NCBI RefSeq assembly: GCF_913776295.1
Contig: NZ_CAJYOJ010000033.1
Span: 1 to 46,049 of the forward strand
DNA: 46,049 bases
Source of the DNA: an uncultured Pedobacter sp.
GTDB taxonomy: Bacteria > Bacteroidota > Bacteroidia > Sphingobacteriales > Sphingobacteriaceae
Direction: 5' to 3'
The translations under genes and the position numbers were made by a program. This document shows positions 8,297 to 16,990 of the stretch, in pieces (positions within the stretch are counted from its first letter, which is position 1; the number at the start of each line of letters is the position of its first letter). Below the pieces are notes generated by a model. That model made no database searches, was not told where the DNA came from, and was given only the letters and a program-made list of their open reading frames with translations.

Positions 8297-8381
8297 TTAC
8301 TAACCAGGTTTACTTTATTTACCACGCAATTTTGTTTAATGTGCAGCTTTACCCGGCCTGCACTATATATACTATATTTTT

Positions 8382-9077
8382 ATGCTTCAAGCTATTTCAT
8401 TATCTAAAAATTACGGAGCTTATCAAGCCCTCAACCAACTAAATTTAACGGTTAACGCTGGCGAGGTATTTTGCCTTTTAGGTCAAAACGGTGCCGGAAA
8501 AACGACCACCATTAATTTATTCCTCGGTTTTATCGAACCGAGTGCAGGTCAGATTTTAATCGACGGTAAAGCGCTGGATACTTACGATAACGAGCGCCGT
8601 AAACACCTGGCCTACATCCCCGAAGTGGTGATGCTTTATGGTAACCTATCGGCCGTAGAAAACCTTGATTATTTTTCGAAACTGGCAGGTTTTAATTATG
8701 AGACTAAAAGTTTGACCAGTTTTCTAAATCAATGTGGTCTGCAAGAATCAGCTCACCACAAACATCTGTCTGGTTTTAGTAAAGGCATGCGCCAAAAAGT
8801 GGGTATTGCGATTGCCCTGGCTAAAAACGCGAAAACCATTTTAATGGACGAGCCAACCAGTGGTTTAGATCCAAAAGCGACAGCAGAGTTTACTGCACTG
8901 GTTAAACAACTGGCTACTGAGGGTAAATCCATCTTAATGGCTACGCATGATATTTTTAATGCCGTAAATGTAGGCACGCACATCGGTATCATGAAACAGG
9001 GCGAATTAATCCATACCCTTAAAGCAAGCGAAATTAACGCAAACGACCTGCAGGAATTATACTTACAGACTATATAA
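8382..9077 (+). CDS. ABC transporter ATP-binding protein (ABC-2 exporter class)
   Basis: A 231-aa nucleotide-binding subunit with every expected motif: Walker A GQNGAGKTT (34-42), Q-loop region IPEVVMLYGNLSAVENL, signature LSGFSKGMRQK, Walker B ILMDEPTSGLDP and switch histidine in ATHD. The LSGFSKGMRQK form and short length place it with the ABC-2/CcmA/NosF class. It should power the two permeases encoded after the receptor gene. It is separated from the TonB receptor gene by only 17 nt, which makes one transcript with that receptor likely. NosF of nitrous-oxide reductase assembly belongs to the same broad class; that is a family comparison, not an identification. Confidence 0.92.
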   Translation: MLQAISLSKNYGAYQALNQLNLTVNAGEVFCLLGQNGAGKTTTINLFLGFIEPSAGQILIDGKALDTYDNERRKHLAYIPEVVMLYGNLSAVENLDYFSKLAGFNYETKSLTSFLNQCGLQESAHHKHLSGFSKGMRQKVGIAIALAKNAKTILMDEPTSGLDPKATAEFTALVKQLATEGKSILMATHDIFNAVNVGTHIGIMKQGELIHTLKASEINANDLQELYLQTI

Positions 9078-9094
9078 CAAATTAAATCTATTTC

Positions 9095-11602
9095 ATGTAC
9101 CCAAAATACAAGGCACTTTCTGGTGCCGTTACAATTTCTTTGCTCTTTTTGCTCCATCTGGTAAGCGTCCAGGCCATTGCCCAGATTAAAGTAAGTGGAA
9201 AAGTAATCAATGCGGAAAGTCAGCGCATTTACAAAGCGACCATTAAATTTAAAAATGGCAGGGATCAATTGAATACCGTTACCGATTCCTCAGGAAATTT
9301 TTCCCTTATTTTACCAAAAACAGCCAATTATGCGGTCACCGTTAGTGCCGTTGGTTATAGCAGCTTTAGCCGCATGTATCCTATCAATCAAACAGGTGAT
9401 TTAAATCTTGGTGCCATTGTATTGCAAGTTTCGAATGAAGAATTACAAACCGTTGAAATAGTGGGCACCAATGGCAAAAAATACTATGGTAATTACTCTT
9501 TCTCAGCCACAAAAACGGCGGCTTTGAACAAAGACATTCCACAGGCCATTTCTTCGGTATCGAAAGAATTAATTGCAGACCGGCAGGCGGCTGTGTTAGC
9601 TGATGCGATTAAAAACGTGACCAGTGTATCGCAAAGCAGTTATTATAATCAATTCTCTATCAGGGGGATCAACCAAAATGAAGAAGGTGCCATCATTAAC
9701 GGCATGCGTACACGCCAATTTTATTTTAACCAACCACTAACCAACAACCTGGAGCGAATTGAGGTGATTAAAGGTCCGGCGAGTGCTACTTTTTCGAGTG
9801 TAGACCCTGGGGGGAGTATTAACCTGGTAACGAAAAAGCCGCTGGAAGAAGACCGGAAGGAGATCAGTATCTCGGCGGGAAGTTTTAGCACGATACGTGG
9901 CGCGTTAGATTTCACCGGTCCATTAAATATGGATAAAACGCTGTTATACCGGCTTAATGTGGGGTATGAAGATAGCAAAAGTTTCAGAGACCTGCAGTAC
10001 AGAAAGGGTTATATGATTGCACCTTCCTTCTCCTATATCCCGAATGAGCGTACCAGCTTAAATGTAGAGGCTGTGCTGAACAACAGCCATTCGAGATTAG
10101 ACCGTGGACAGGCGATTTTTGGTGCAATTGCCGGTCAAACCGATTTAAAAAGTACACCGATCAGCTTTAACATGGGCGCCAGCAACGATCGGTTTAACAG
10201 TCAGGATTTAATGCTAATGACCAATTTTTCTCATCGCTTTAACCAAGATATTGTGTTTAATGTAGCTTACATGAAGCAAAACTGGAACGAAGATCTTTTG
10301 GAACATCGTACCACCAATGCTTTTGGCGTGGACGAAAACAATCAACCGATCCCTACCCTTGCTGCTATGCGGGCAGTTCAACGTCAGCAAAAGTGGAGTA
10401 CCGATAATTTAAGCACCTATTTTAGTATAAATACCAATACCTTCAGTTTAAACCATAAAATGGTTATTGGCTACGATCGGATCAATACCCGGAAACTGCG
10501 TGGCGGCGGCGAAAATGCGGCACAGGGTTACCGGTTAAAGGACGGAACCATAGCCAGCAGGTATGATCCGACCAAAAAAGAACTTTATCTGTTTAAAATG
10601 GTAAATGGGGTAAATGCGCCTGTACCTAATGTTGAGCATTTTAACCTGGCCAACCCAAGCTACACGCTTAAAAATTTAAGCGATTATATTTTTACCAAAA
10701 CAGAAATACCACCGGCCTATAATTTAGTTAATGCAGCTTATTTTCAGGATCAGATTAATTACGGTAAACTCACCTTAACCCTCGGACTTAGACAGGAGTG
10801 GTATGAAGATTACAGTAATTACAAACTGCCAACTGAAAAGAGGATCGATCAGCAGAAGCTTTTGCCGAGAATCGGACTAACCTACGCGGTAACTTCGAAC
10901 ATTAACTTCTACGGAACTTATTTACAGGGCTACCAACCACAGGGCAATACCACTTCTCTGGTTATTGTACCTCCCCCTGCGGGCACCAATTTTAAGCCGT
11001 TAACCAGTGACTTAAAAGAGATCGGCGCAAAATCAGAATGGTTGAATAAAAGTTTAATGGTTAATGTTTCGGTTTTTGAAATTAACCAGAAAAACCTGTT
11101 GATGAATGCAAACGACCCTCTGGACGTGAACCGTTTGATTGAACGTGGCGCACAGCGCAGCCGTGGCTTCGAGTTTGAAGCTTCAGGTTTCATCAGTCAC
11201 AATTGGCAGTTTAACGCTGGCTACAGTTATATTGATGCCGTTATTATGGATGATTTCAATCCGGCTCTGGTTGGTCAGCGTGTGCAGAACACACCAAAGC
11301 ACAGTGCCAGTTTATGGACCCGTTACAATTTTGAAACTCAAAAGCTAAAAGGCCTTGGTATTGGTGCAGGTTTACAATATAGCGGCACTAAACTTCCTTT
11401 GTACATCAGGGATTTTATACTTCCGGCCTATACCCTTGCTGATGCCGCAATTTATTATTCGCCCGCAGGTTCAAAGGTTCAGTTAGCCTTAAACATGAAC
11501 AACATCTTAAATAAAACCTATTGGGTAGGTGCGCAAAACTACCTACGCCTTTTCCCGGGCACGCCAAGAAATGTAATGTTTAACGTAACCTATAGAATAT
11601 AA
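9095..11602 (+). CDS. TonB-dependent siderophore/metallophore-type receptor
   Basis: An 835-aa outer-membrane receptor. Residues 1-30 form a signal peptide ending AIAQ. A carboxypeptidase-regulatory-like domain follows (~32-112: KVSGKVINAESQRIYKATIK). The plug (~135-250) has the FhuA/FpvA-type features KDIPQAISSVSKELI, QFSIRGINQNEEGAIINGMR and ERIEVIKGPASATFSSVDPG followed by GGSINLVTKKP. The barrel ends GTPRNVMFNVTYRI, the usual siderophore-receptor finish. Its stop codon overlaps the start of the first permease by one base (TAATG at 11600-11604), which implies translational coupling to an inner-membrane ABC-2 module. Cargo is unknown: iron siderophore, haem or a copper/zinc chelate are all possible. 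Confidence 0.93.
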   Translation: MYPKYKALSGAVTISLLFLLHLVSVQAIAQIKVSGKVINAESQRIYKATIKFKNGRDQLNTVTDSSGNFSLILPKTANYAVTVSAVGYSSFSRMYPINQTGDLNLGAIVLQVSNEELQTVEIVGTNGKKYYGNYSFSATKTAALNKDIPQAISSVSKELIADRQAAVLADAIKNVTSVSQSSYYNQFSIRGINQNEEGAIINGMRTRQFYFNQPLTNNLERIEVIKGPASATFSSVDPGGSINLVTKKPLEEDRKEISISAGSFSTIRGALDFTGPLNMDKTLLYRLNVGYEDSKSFRDLQYRKGYMIAPSFSYIPNERTSLNVEAVLNNSHSRLDRGQAIFGAIAGQTDLKSTPISFNMGASNDRFNSQDLMLMTNFSHRFNQDIVFNVAYMKQNWNEDLLEHRTTNAFGVDENNQPIPTLAAMRAVQRQQKWSTDNLSTYFSINTNTFSLNHKMVIGYDRINTRKLRGGGENAAQGYRLKDGTIASRYDPTKKELYLFKMVNGVNAPVPNVEHFNLANPSYTLKNLSDYIFTKTEIPPAYNLVNAAYFQDQINYGKLTLTLGLRQEWYEDYSNYKLPTEKRIDQQKLLPRIGLTYAVTSNINFYGTYLQGYQPQGNTTSLVIVPPPAGTNFKPLTSDLKEIGAKSEWLNKSLMVNVSVFEINQKNLLMNANDPLDVNRLIERGAQRSRGFEFEASGFISHNWQFNAGYSYIDAVIMDDFNPALVGQRVQNTPKHSASLWTRYNFETQKLKGLGIGAGLQYSGTKLPLYIRDFILPAYTLADAAIYYSPAGSKVQLALNMNNILNKTYWVGAQNYLRLFPGTPRNVMFNVTYRI

Positions 11603-13047
11603 TGTCAGGTAGAATAAGCACTATTGCAAAACAAACATTTAAAGCAGCCTTTAACAACGGCGCCACCATAGCACTAACTCTTTTGCTAGGTTTATCGCTC
11701 TGCCTGGCCACTTATATAGGCTGGCAAAATTTTAAAATGCAAAATAATCAACGGCTTCACTATAAGGCTCTGGTAAGGGCGCAATGGTTAGCCAAACCAG
11801 ATAAACATCCCCACCGGATGGCACACTATGGTTATCTGGCTTTTCGCGAAAAACACGAACTCAGCTTCTTCGATTTTGGTATAGAAAGTTTTGCGGGGGT
11901 ATCAATTTTTTTAGAGGCACATAAACAAAATACCGTTAATTTCAGTGAAGCTGGCTTCACAAATGGTATGCTAAGTTTCGGCGAAATCAGTGTAGCCATG
12001 GTATTACAACTGTTGGTACCCTTACTTATTATATTTTTGGGTTACAACAGTATATCAGCGGAACGTGAATCGGGTACTTTAAAAATCCTGCTGTGTCAGG
12101 ACGTAAGCTGGAAACAGCTCCTTTGGGGCAAAACGATAGGTATTATCGGCATTTGCCTTTCTATATTTATCCCGCTCATCCTCCTCACCATCTTGTTATG
12201 GGCATCATTAAGCAATTGGCAGATTAGCATGGATTCGGCCTTACGCCTTTTGTTACTGGTTTTAAGTTATGCCATTTATTTTTTCGTTATATCAGCCATT
12301 ACGGTTTTGGTTTCGGCCTTTGCCCGCAGTTCTAAATCGGCTTTGATTACTTTGTTGGCCTGCTGGATATTTTTCATGGTCATCATGCCGCGCATCACCC
12401 AAGCTGTTGGCGTAAAAATCTACCCTGCACCATCTAAAATAGAATTTGCCGATGCCATTGCAGCTGACGTTCATCAGCAGGGCGATAGTCATGATCCAAA
12501 TGACCCACATTATGCGGCCATTAAAGATTCGCTACTAAAAGTTTACGCTGTGGATGATGTTAAAAAGCTCCCTTTTAACTATGGTGGCTATATTATGGCC
12601 GAGGGTGAAAAAATTACCTCAAAAATTTACACTAAGCATCAGGATAAACTGAACAACATTTTTGAAAAACAGAACAGTATTACTACCATTACTGGTTTTT
12701 TAAATCCTTATTTGTCGCTGAAAAACATCTCGATGGCCTTAACATCCTCTGATTTCAATACCTACGTCGATTTTCAGCAACAGGCAGAAAATTACCGTTA
12801 TCAACTCGCTCAAAAGATGAATAAGCTTCAGATTGAGAAGATCAGCAACATTAAACCCGGAGATGAAGACAAACCGTTAGCCATCAGCAAGTCTAATTGG
12901 GCTGAACAACCCGATTTTAACTACCATTTTAAAAAATTAGATACTGTTTTGTCGAATGAACTATTGGCGCTAAGTGCCTTAACCTTTTGGTTACTGGTTA
13001 CAGTTATTTCGCTCCATTACTCAACCAAACGGATTAAAACAATATAG
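11602..13047 (+). CDS. ABC-2 permease with large periplasmic domains (DUF3526/NosY-like), subunit 1
   Basis: A 481-aa membrane protein with six predicted helices: ~20-38 (TIALTLLLGLSLCLATYIGW), then a ~110-residue outside loop, four helices between ~130 and 265 (including VAMVLQLLVPLLIIFLGYNS and SALITLLACWIFFMVIMP), a second ~170-residue outside domain, and a last helix near the C-terminus. The ISAERESGTLKILLCQDVSW segment is the cytoplasmic coupling region of ABC-2 permeases. This topology fits the COG1277/DUF3526 group related to NosY. The ATG overlaps the receptor stop by one base, and the second permease starts 2 nt after this stop. It is presumably half of a heterodimer driven by the ATPase at 8382-9077. 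Confidence 0.85.
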   Translation: MSGRISTIAKQTFKAAFNNGATIALTLLLGLSLCLATYIGWQNFKMQNNQRLHYKALVRAQWLAKPDKHPHRMAHYGYLAFREKHELSFFDFGIESFAGVSIFLEAHKQNTVNFSEAGFTNGMLSFGEISVAMVLQLLVPLLIIFLGYNSISAERESGTLKILLCQDVSWKQLLWGKTIGIIGICLSIFIPLILLTILLWASLSNWQISMDSALRLLLLVLSYAIYFFVISAITVLVSAFARSSKSALITLLACWIFFMVIMPRITQAVGVKIYPAPSKIEFADAIAADVHQQGDSHDPNDPHYAAIKDSLLKVYAVDDVKKLPFNYGGYIMAEGEKITSKIYTKHQDKLNNIFEKQNSITTITGFLNPYLSLKNISMALTSSDFNTYVDFQQQAENYRYQLAQKMNKLQIEKISNIKPGDEDKPLAISKSNWAEQPDFNYHFKKLDTVLSNELLALSALTFWLLVTVISLHYSTKRIKTI

Positions 13048-13049
13048 CA

Positions 13050-14417
13050 ATGCACATGAAAAAAAATAGATATCACCTCGAATTTAAATTGTTTTTTAGA
13101 AACAGTTCTTCCTGGATTGGGATCTTTATACTCCTGATAACGGGTTTTGCCGGCCAATATTTCGGCAAAACCTTCATCGCCAGGCAACAGGCTGTAATTG
13201 AAAAAGCAGCAACATTGCAAAAGAAAAATACCCTTAACAATATCGATCATTTTGGCAATGATATTGGCCTGTTATTTTTTCATAATAAGTTTACGCTGGC
13301 CAATGTGCCTGACCATTGGGCGGCTTTTGCCAACGGACAGCGCGATATCAACCCTTATTTAATTTCGGTAACCATGTTGGCCCTTGAAGGCCAGCTTTAC
13401 GATACCGATATCAATAACCCTGTTAGCCTGCTTTTGGGCAATATGGATCTTAGTTTCGTGTTTATTTTTCTGTTCCCGCTGGTTATTATTGCCTTTACTT
13501 ACAATCTCCTTTCAGAACAAAAGGAAAGCGGCATCTGGTCACTTTTAAAGGCCCAAACCAACCAATCCTTCCAGATTATCTGGCAAAAATTTTTGGTCAG
13601 AGTGGTGGTGATTTTTAGTGTTGCGTTGTTGTTATTAGTAATAGCCATGCTCTATCTGGCACTTCCGCCAGATCTTACCTTCCTTTCGGTTACCGTACTT
13701 GTTTTACTCTATCTTACTTTCTGGTTTGCCGTATCATTTTTCATCATTTCTTTGGGTAAATCATCTAATTTTAATGCATCGGCCCTCATAGCCGTGTGGG
13801 TTCTGCTTTGCATCGTTATTCCGGCATCGTTTAATCTTTTCCTTACACGGAAATATCCGGTACCAGAGGCGTTACAAAATGTAATCAACCAACGCGAAGG
13901 CTACCATGAAAAATGGGATATGGCCAAAGATGTGACCATGAAACCCTTTTTTAAACATTATCCCCAATTGAAGAAATATCCTTTTCCGGAGAAGAAAACC
14001 TTTAGCTGGTATTGGTATTACGCCATGCAGCAAATGGGCGATGACCAGGCAATGGCAAGTAGGTTGGCAATCGACAAGAAATTAGCCCGAAGGCAACATT
14101 TTACTAGTATTTTCGCCCTTTTTTTTCCCACTATACAAACACAGCTTGGGGTAAACAAAATAGCAGGATCAGATCTCGATACACATCTTGAATTTCAGCA
14201 GGCGGTTAGAAAATACCACGAGCAGATCCGCCTGCATTTTTATCCGGCAATCTTTCTTAACCAATCCGTTAATGATACGGATATTAAAGATTATAAAATG
14301 GAAAAATATACCCGGCAACAGATTCCGAATGTATGGACGAATATGCTTTCAATATCACTGCTCACCATGGTTATGATCGGCGCTACGGTTTTTAATTTGA
14401 AAAAGGATAGTATTTAA
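13050..14417 (+). CDS. ABC-2 permease with large periplasmic domains (DUF3526/NosY-like), subunit 2
   Basis: A 455-aa paralogue-like partner of the preceding permease with the same plan: helix 1 near residues 18-38 (SSSWIGIFILLITGFAGQYF), an outside loop, four helices between ~125 and 265 (FVFIFLFPLVIIAFTYNLL, VRVVVIFSVALLLLVIAML, SALIAVWVLLCIVIPASFN), a ~160-residue outside domain and a terminal helix. LSEQKESGIWSLLKAQTNQS is the coupling segment, aligned in position with ISAERESGTLK in subunit 1. Both subunits keep a conserved LEFQQA/VDFQQQAE-like motif near the end of the second outside domain. The initiation codon could be ATG 13050 or 13056. No strong terminator follows; a dispersed repeat begins 54 nt downstream. 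Confidence 0.83.
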   Translation: MHMKKNRYHLEFKLFFRNSSSWIGIFILLITGFAGQYFGKTFIARQQAVIEKAATLQKKNTLNNIDHFGNDIGLLFFHNKFTLANVPDHWAAFANGQRDINPYLISVTMLALEGQLYDTDINNPVSLLLGNMDLSFVFIFLFPLVIIAFTYNLLSEQKESGIWSLLKAQTNQSFQIIWQKFLVRVVVIFSVALLLLVIAMLYLALPPDLTFLSVTVLVLLYLTFWFAVSFFIISLGKSSNFNASALIAVWVLLCIVIPASFNLFLTRKYPVPEALQNVINQREGYHEKWDMAKDVTMKPFFKHYPQLKKYPFPEKKTFSWYWYYAMQQMGDDQAMASRLAIDKKLARRQHFTSIFALFFPTIQTQLGVNKIAGSDLDTHLEFQQAVRKYHEQIRLHFYPAIFLNQSVNDTDIKDYKMEKYTRQQIPNVWTNMLSISLLTMVMIGATVFNLKKDSI

Positions 14418-14471
14418 AGTATTAATAAAACGGTGTTTATAATATCTTCGGATTTTTCATTCATAAAAATT

Positions 14472-14719
14472 GTCCTTTCGACTGTAACCGGCCATTTTTC
14501 TCGGCGGCGAAATGCCCGCCTGTGCGGGCGGGGAGAAATCTATTCATTATGATTTTAGGCTGCTTTGCACCCGATTATCATTGATAGACTTCGATAGAAA
14601 ATGTCGTCGTACCAACGGCCAAAGCGCAGTATAACGCTGGGCAGAGAAATCTCTTTTGATAGATTTTGCTTCGCAGAGCCTTAGGGCTCTCGACTGCGTT
14701 ACACTGCGCTCGAAAGGAC
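14472..14719. repeat. Dispersed TTTCGACTG-type element, copy A (248 bp)
   Basis: Bounded by GTCCTTTCG (14472) and its complement CGAAAGGAC (ending 14719). The 5' part contains the GC-rich hairpin GCCCGCC TGTGC GGGCGGG followed by GAGAAATCTAT; the 3' part has TCTCGACTGCGTTACACTGC followed by GCTCGAAAGGAC. The same outer blocks bound copies at 40619-40719 and 43608-43705. It has no open frame of note. This is a family of non-coding mobile or palindromic elements common in Sphingobacteriaceae genomes. It fills most of the 376-nt gap 14418-14793. Confidence 0.75.
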
Positions 14720-14750
14720 GATAGCTTTAAGAAGAAAACAAAGTCTATGA

Positions 14751-14785
14751 ACTAATGACTAATGACTAATGACTAATGACTAATG
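14751..14785. repeat. Five tandem copies of the heptamer ACTAATG
   Basis: ACTAATG is repeated five times without interruption (14751-14757, -14764, -14771, -14778, -14785), just outside repeat copy A and 9 nt from the stop codon of the Lrp-type gene. A 7-nt unit does not keep reading frame, so this is a simple-sequence tract prone to length change rather than coding sequence. Confidence 0.9.
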
Positions 14786-14793
14786 AACCAACA

Positions 14794-15261
14794 CTACAGC
14801 GGATAAGCAGTTTCACTCTTCGGTTCAGAAAGCACGAAATAACTCTGGACAGTGGTTATATTAGGCAGTGTAGCCAGTTTATTCCGTAAAAACTCGTGAT
14901 AGGCATCCATATCTTTTGTAGCAATACGGAGAATAAAATCATGTGCACCAGTCATTTGCAGGCATTCCATCACTTCCACAAACTTAGAAACCTCGGTTTC
15001 AAATTCGATCAGGGTTTTAGCCGTATGCTCTTTCAACAGTACATGGGAGAAAGCGATTAAATTTCTATTGATCTTTTTCCTGTCCAGAATCGCCACCACT
15101 CGTTTTATATAACCTTGTTCCTTTAATCTTCTGATCCGTTCGTGTATCGTTGCTATCGATTTATGCAGTTTCAACGCTATCTCTTTATGGGTTAGGGCGG
15201 CATCATGCTGCAATAGTTTTAATATTTCGATATCTACCTGATCTAAATCTCCGTGTATCAT
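14794..15261 (-). CDS. Lrp/AsnC family transcriptional regulator
   Basis: A 155-aa regulator of the usual family length. Residues 6-55 form the winged HTH (DQVDIEILKLLQHDAALTHK, then IALKLHKSIATIHERIRRLK). Residues ~65-145 form the RAM ligand-binding/oligomerisation domain (MECLQMTGAHDFILRIATKD, then MDAYHEFLRNKLATLPNITT). It is divergent from a cysteine-synthase-family gene starting 197 nt away and probably controls it as well as itself; a palindrome suitable for binding lies between them at 15347-15359. The effector is probably an amino acid, but which one cannot be read from the sequence. Confidence 0.93.
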   Translation of the reverse strand: MIHGDLDQVDIEILKLLQHDAALTHKEIALKLHKSIATIHERIRRLKEQGYIKRVVAILDRKKINRNLIAFSHVLLKEHTAKTLIEFETEVSKFVEVMECLQMTGAHDFILRIATKDMDAYHEFLRNKLATLPNITTVQSYFVLSEPKSETAYPL

Positions 15262-15346
15262 GTAAGCTTGCGAATGAAAAAAAATATAATAGAGCCTAAA
15301 AAAACCAGCCTAAAATGAAATAAAAATTAATTATCGTTAAAAATAA

Positions 15347-15359
15347 CAGAAAATTTCTG
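15347..15359. promoter_or_regulatory. Palindrome CAGAAAATTTCTG, candidate Lrp-type operator
   Basis: A 13-nt perfect palindrome (CAGAAA, A/T centre, TTTCTG) between the divergent Lrp-family and cysteine-synthase-family genes. It resembles the E. coli Lrp consensus YAGHAWATTWTDCTR shortened by two bases. It lies 86 nt from the regulator start and 99 nt from the enzyme start. The palindrome is directly visible; binding is inferred from position and similarity. Confidence 0.4.
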
Positions 15360-15457
15360 AAAAAACCAACGTGTATTGACATAAATAAGAATAATACAGA
15401 GTTTTACCGAAATTTAGTTAATTGAAAATTCACTTTAATTGATTTAAAAAAGTTTCC

Positions 15458-16504
15458 ATGCAAGCATTAACAGCAAATGAACTAACAACTTCCAATATGG
15501 GAAAATTTGAACATTTATCACTTCTGGTTGGCAATACCCCAATGCTGGAGCTTACTTATACTTATCAAAAAAGTATAGGTAAAATTTATGTTAAATGTGA
15601 GCATTATAACCTAACTGGTAGTATCAAAGACAGAATGGCGCTTTACACGTTAAAAAAAGCTTATGCTGAAGGCAAAATCAAAGCCGGAGACCGCATTGTT
15701 GAGGCTACGAGCGGTAATACCGGGATTGCATTTGCCGCGATAGGTAAAGCCTTAGGTCATCCCGTAACCATCATCATGCCCAATTGGTTGAGTAAAGAGC
15801 GCATGGATATTATTAGAAGCTTAGGAGCTGAAATTATTTTGGTGAGTAAAGAAGAAGGCGGATTTATCGGTAGCATTAAACTTGCAGAAGAAATGGCTGC
15901 AAAAGACCCGAATATCTTTTTACCAAAACAGTTCGAAAATATTGCCAATCCGGAAGCACACGAACATACTACAGGGAAGGAAATCTGGGGGCAATTGCAA
16001 TTGAAAAATATATCTCCCGATGCTTTTGTTGCCGGCGTAGGTACCGGAGGAACCATCATGGGGGTAGGTAATTTTTTGAGAAAGCAAAATGCCAATATTA
16101 AAATACACCCGCTGGAGCCTGCAGAGTCTCCAACTTTAACTACGGGTTATAAGGTAGGTAGCCACAGAATTCAGGGTATTTCTGATGAGTTCATTCCAGA
16201 AATTGTTAAGCTGGACGAACTGGACGAAGTGGTACAGGTAAACGATGGCGATGCCATCCTCATGGCGCAAAAACTGGCAGAGAAACTGGGTTTAGCAGTA
16301 GGTATATCATCAGGAGCCAATGTGATAGGTGCCATCAAACAACAACAAAAAATGGGAATGGACAGCTGCGTAGTCACCGTCTTTTCTGATAGCAACAAGA
16401 AATATTTAAGTACCGATTTAATGAAACTGGAACCTGTTAAACCAGAATACATTAGCCCCGAAGTAGATTTTCTGGATTACCAAGCCTTTAGCAGATTACA
16501 CTAA
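15458..16504 (+). CDS. Cysteine synthase family PLP enzyme (CysK/CysM-like)
   Basis: A 348-aa fold-type II PLP enzyme. Lys57 in [11 protein letters not shown] is the Schiff-base lysine, [12 protein letters not shown] (~84-95) binds the substrate carboxylate, [12 protein letters not shown] (~194) is the phosphate-binding loop and ISSGANV lies near the end. This suits O-acetylserine sulfhydrylase, beta-replacing a serine ester with sulfide to give cysteine. The [10 protein letters not shown] context is less usual than FNPGGSVKDR, and the protein is ~30 aa longer than classical CysK, so SbnA-like or cystathionine-beta-synthase-like chemistry is not excluded. A second ATG at residue 14 ([10 protein letters not shown]) could be the true start. 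It is divergent from an Lrp-type regulator, and a DsbD-alpha gene follows 21 nt downstream. Confidence 0.85.
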   Translation: MQALTANELTTSNMGKFEHLSLLVGNTPMLELTYTYQKSIGKIYVKCEHYNLTGSIKDRMALYTLKKAYAEGKIKAGDRIVEATSGNTGIAFAAIGKALGHPVTIIMPNWLSKERMDIIRSLGAEIILVSKEEGGFIGSIKLAEEMAAKDPNIFLPKQFENIANPEAHEHTTGKEIWGQLQLKNISPDAFVAGVGTGGTIMGVGNFLRKQNANIKIHPLEPAESPTLTTGYKVGSHRIQGISDEFIPEIVKLDELDEVVQVNDGDAILMAQKLAEKLGLAVGISSGANVIGAIKQQQKMGMDSCVVTVFSDSNKKYLSTDLMKLEPVKPEYISPEVDFLDYQAFSRLH

Positions 16505-16525
16505 ACCATCACTAATAACCACAAC

Positions 16526-16975
16526 ATGAAAAAAATCATCTTTTTATTATGTGCCGTATGCCTGATTAACATTAGTGCGTATAGCCAGATTTTAAAACCC
16601 GTAACCTGGAGTTACGCTGCCAAAAAAACAGGTCCAAATACCGCTACTGTTTTTATTAAAGCTACTATAGACCAAGGCTGGCATCTTTATTCGCAATTGG
16701 TTAAAGATGGAGGCCCTGTTAAAACAACCTTTACCTTTCCGGCATCCGGAGCTTATACACTGGTTGGAAAAACAATCGAACCAAAAGCAATAACTAAGTT
16801 CGAACCTACTTTTAAAATGGAAGTAAGCTACTTCGAAAAATCGGTAGTGTTTCAGCAAAAAGTAAAGTTGAAAGGTAAAACCGCAACCGTTAAAGGCAGC
16901 GTAGAATTTATGGTATGTGATGATAAACAATGTCTGCCGCCGGAACAGGTCGATTTTAGTGTTCCTGTAAAATAA
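16526..16975 (+). CDS. Stand-alone DsbD-alpha-like periplasmic domain
   Basis: A 149-aa exported protein (signal peptide MKKIIFLLCAVCLINISAYS) consisting of an immunoglobulin-like domain of the DsbD N-terminal (DsbD-alpha) type. The hallmark is the Cys pair in MVCDDKQCLPPE (two Cys six residues apart), which matches the redox pair of DsbD-alpha just before its conserved CxPP. In E. coli this domain is fused to the membrane reductase DsbD; here the membrane part is the next gene, 15 nt downstream. It should accept electrons from that membrane protein and pass them to periplasmic thiol proteins. The preceding cysteine-synthase-family gene is 21 nt upstream and may share the transcript. Confidence 0.85.
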   Translation: MKKIIFLLCAVCLINISAYSQILKPVTWSYAAKKTGPNTATVFIKATIDQGWHLYSQLVKDGGPVKTTFTFPASGAYTLVGKTIEPKAITKFEPTFKMEVSYFEKSVVFQQKVKLKGKTATVKGSVEFMVCDDKQCLPPEQVDFSVPVK

Positions 16976-16990
16976 TAGCGTTACAAGTAT

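Noticed and set aside
14751..14785. Tandem ACTAATG repeats as a CRISPR-like array or phase-variation switch
   Set aside because: The units are adjacent 7-mers without spacers, outside any gene, and not placed between promoter elements.
15458..16504. Cysteine-synthase-family gene as part of a staphyloferrin-B-type (SbnA) siderophore cluster
   Set aside because: No SbnB-like dehydrogenase or siderophore synthetase is adjacent; a divergent Lrp regulator and dsbD neighbours fit general sulfur and thiol metabolism better.
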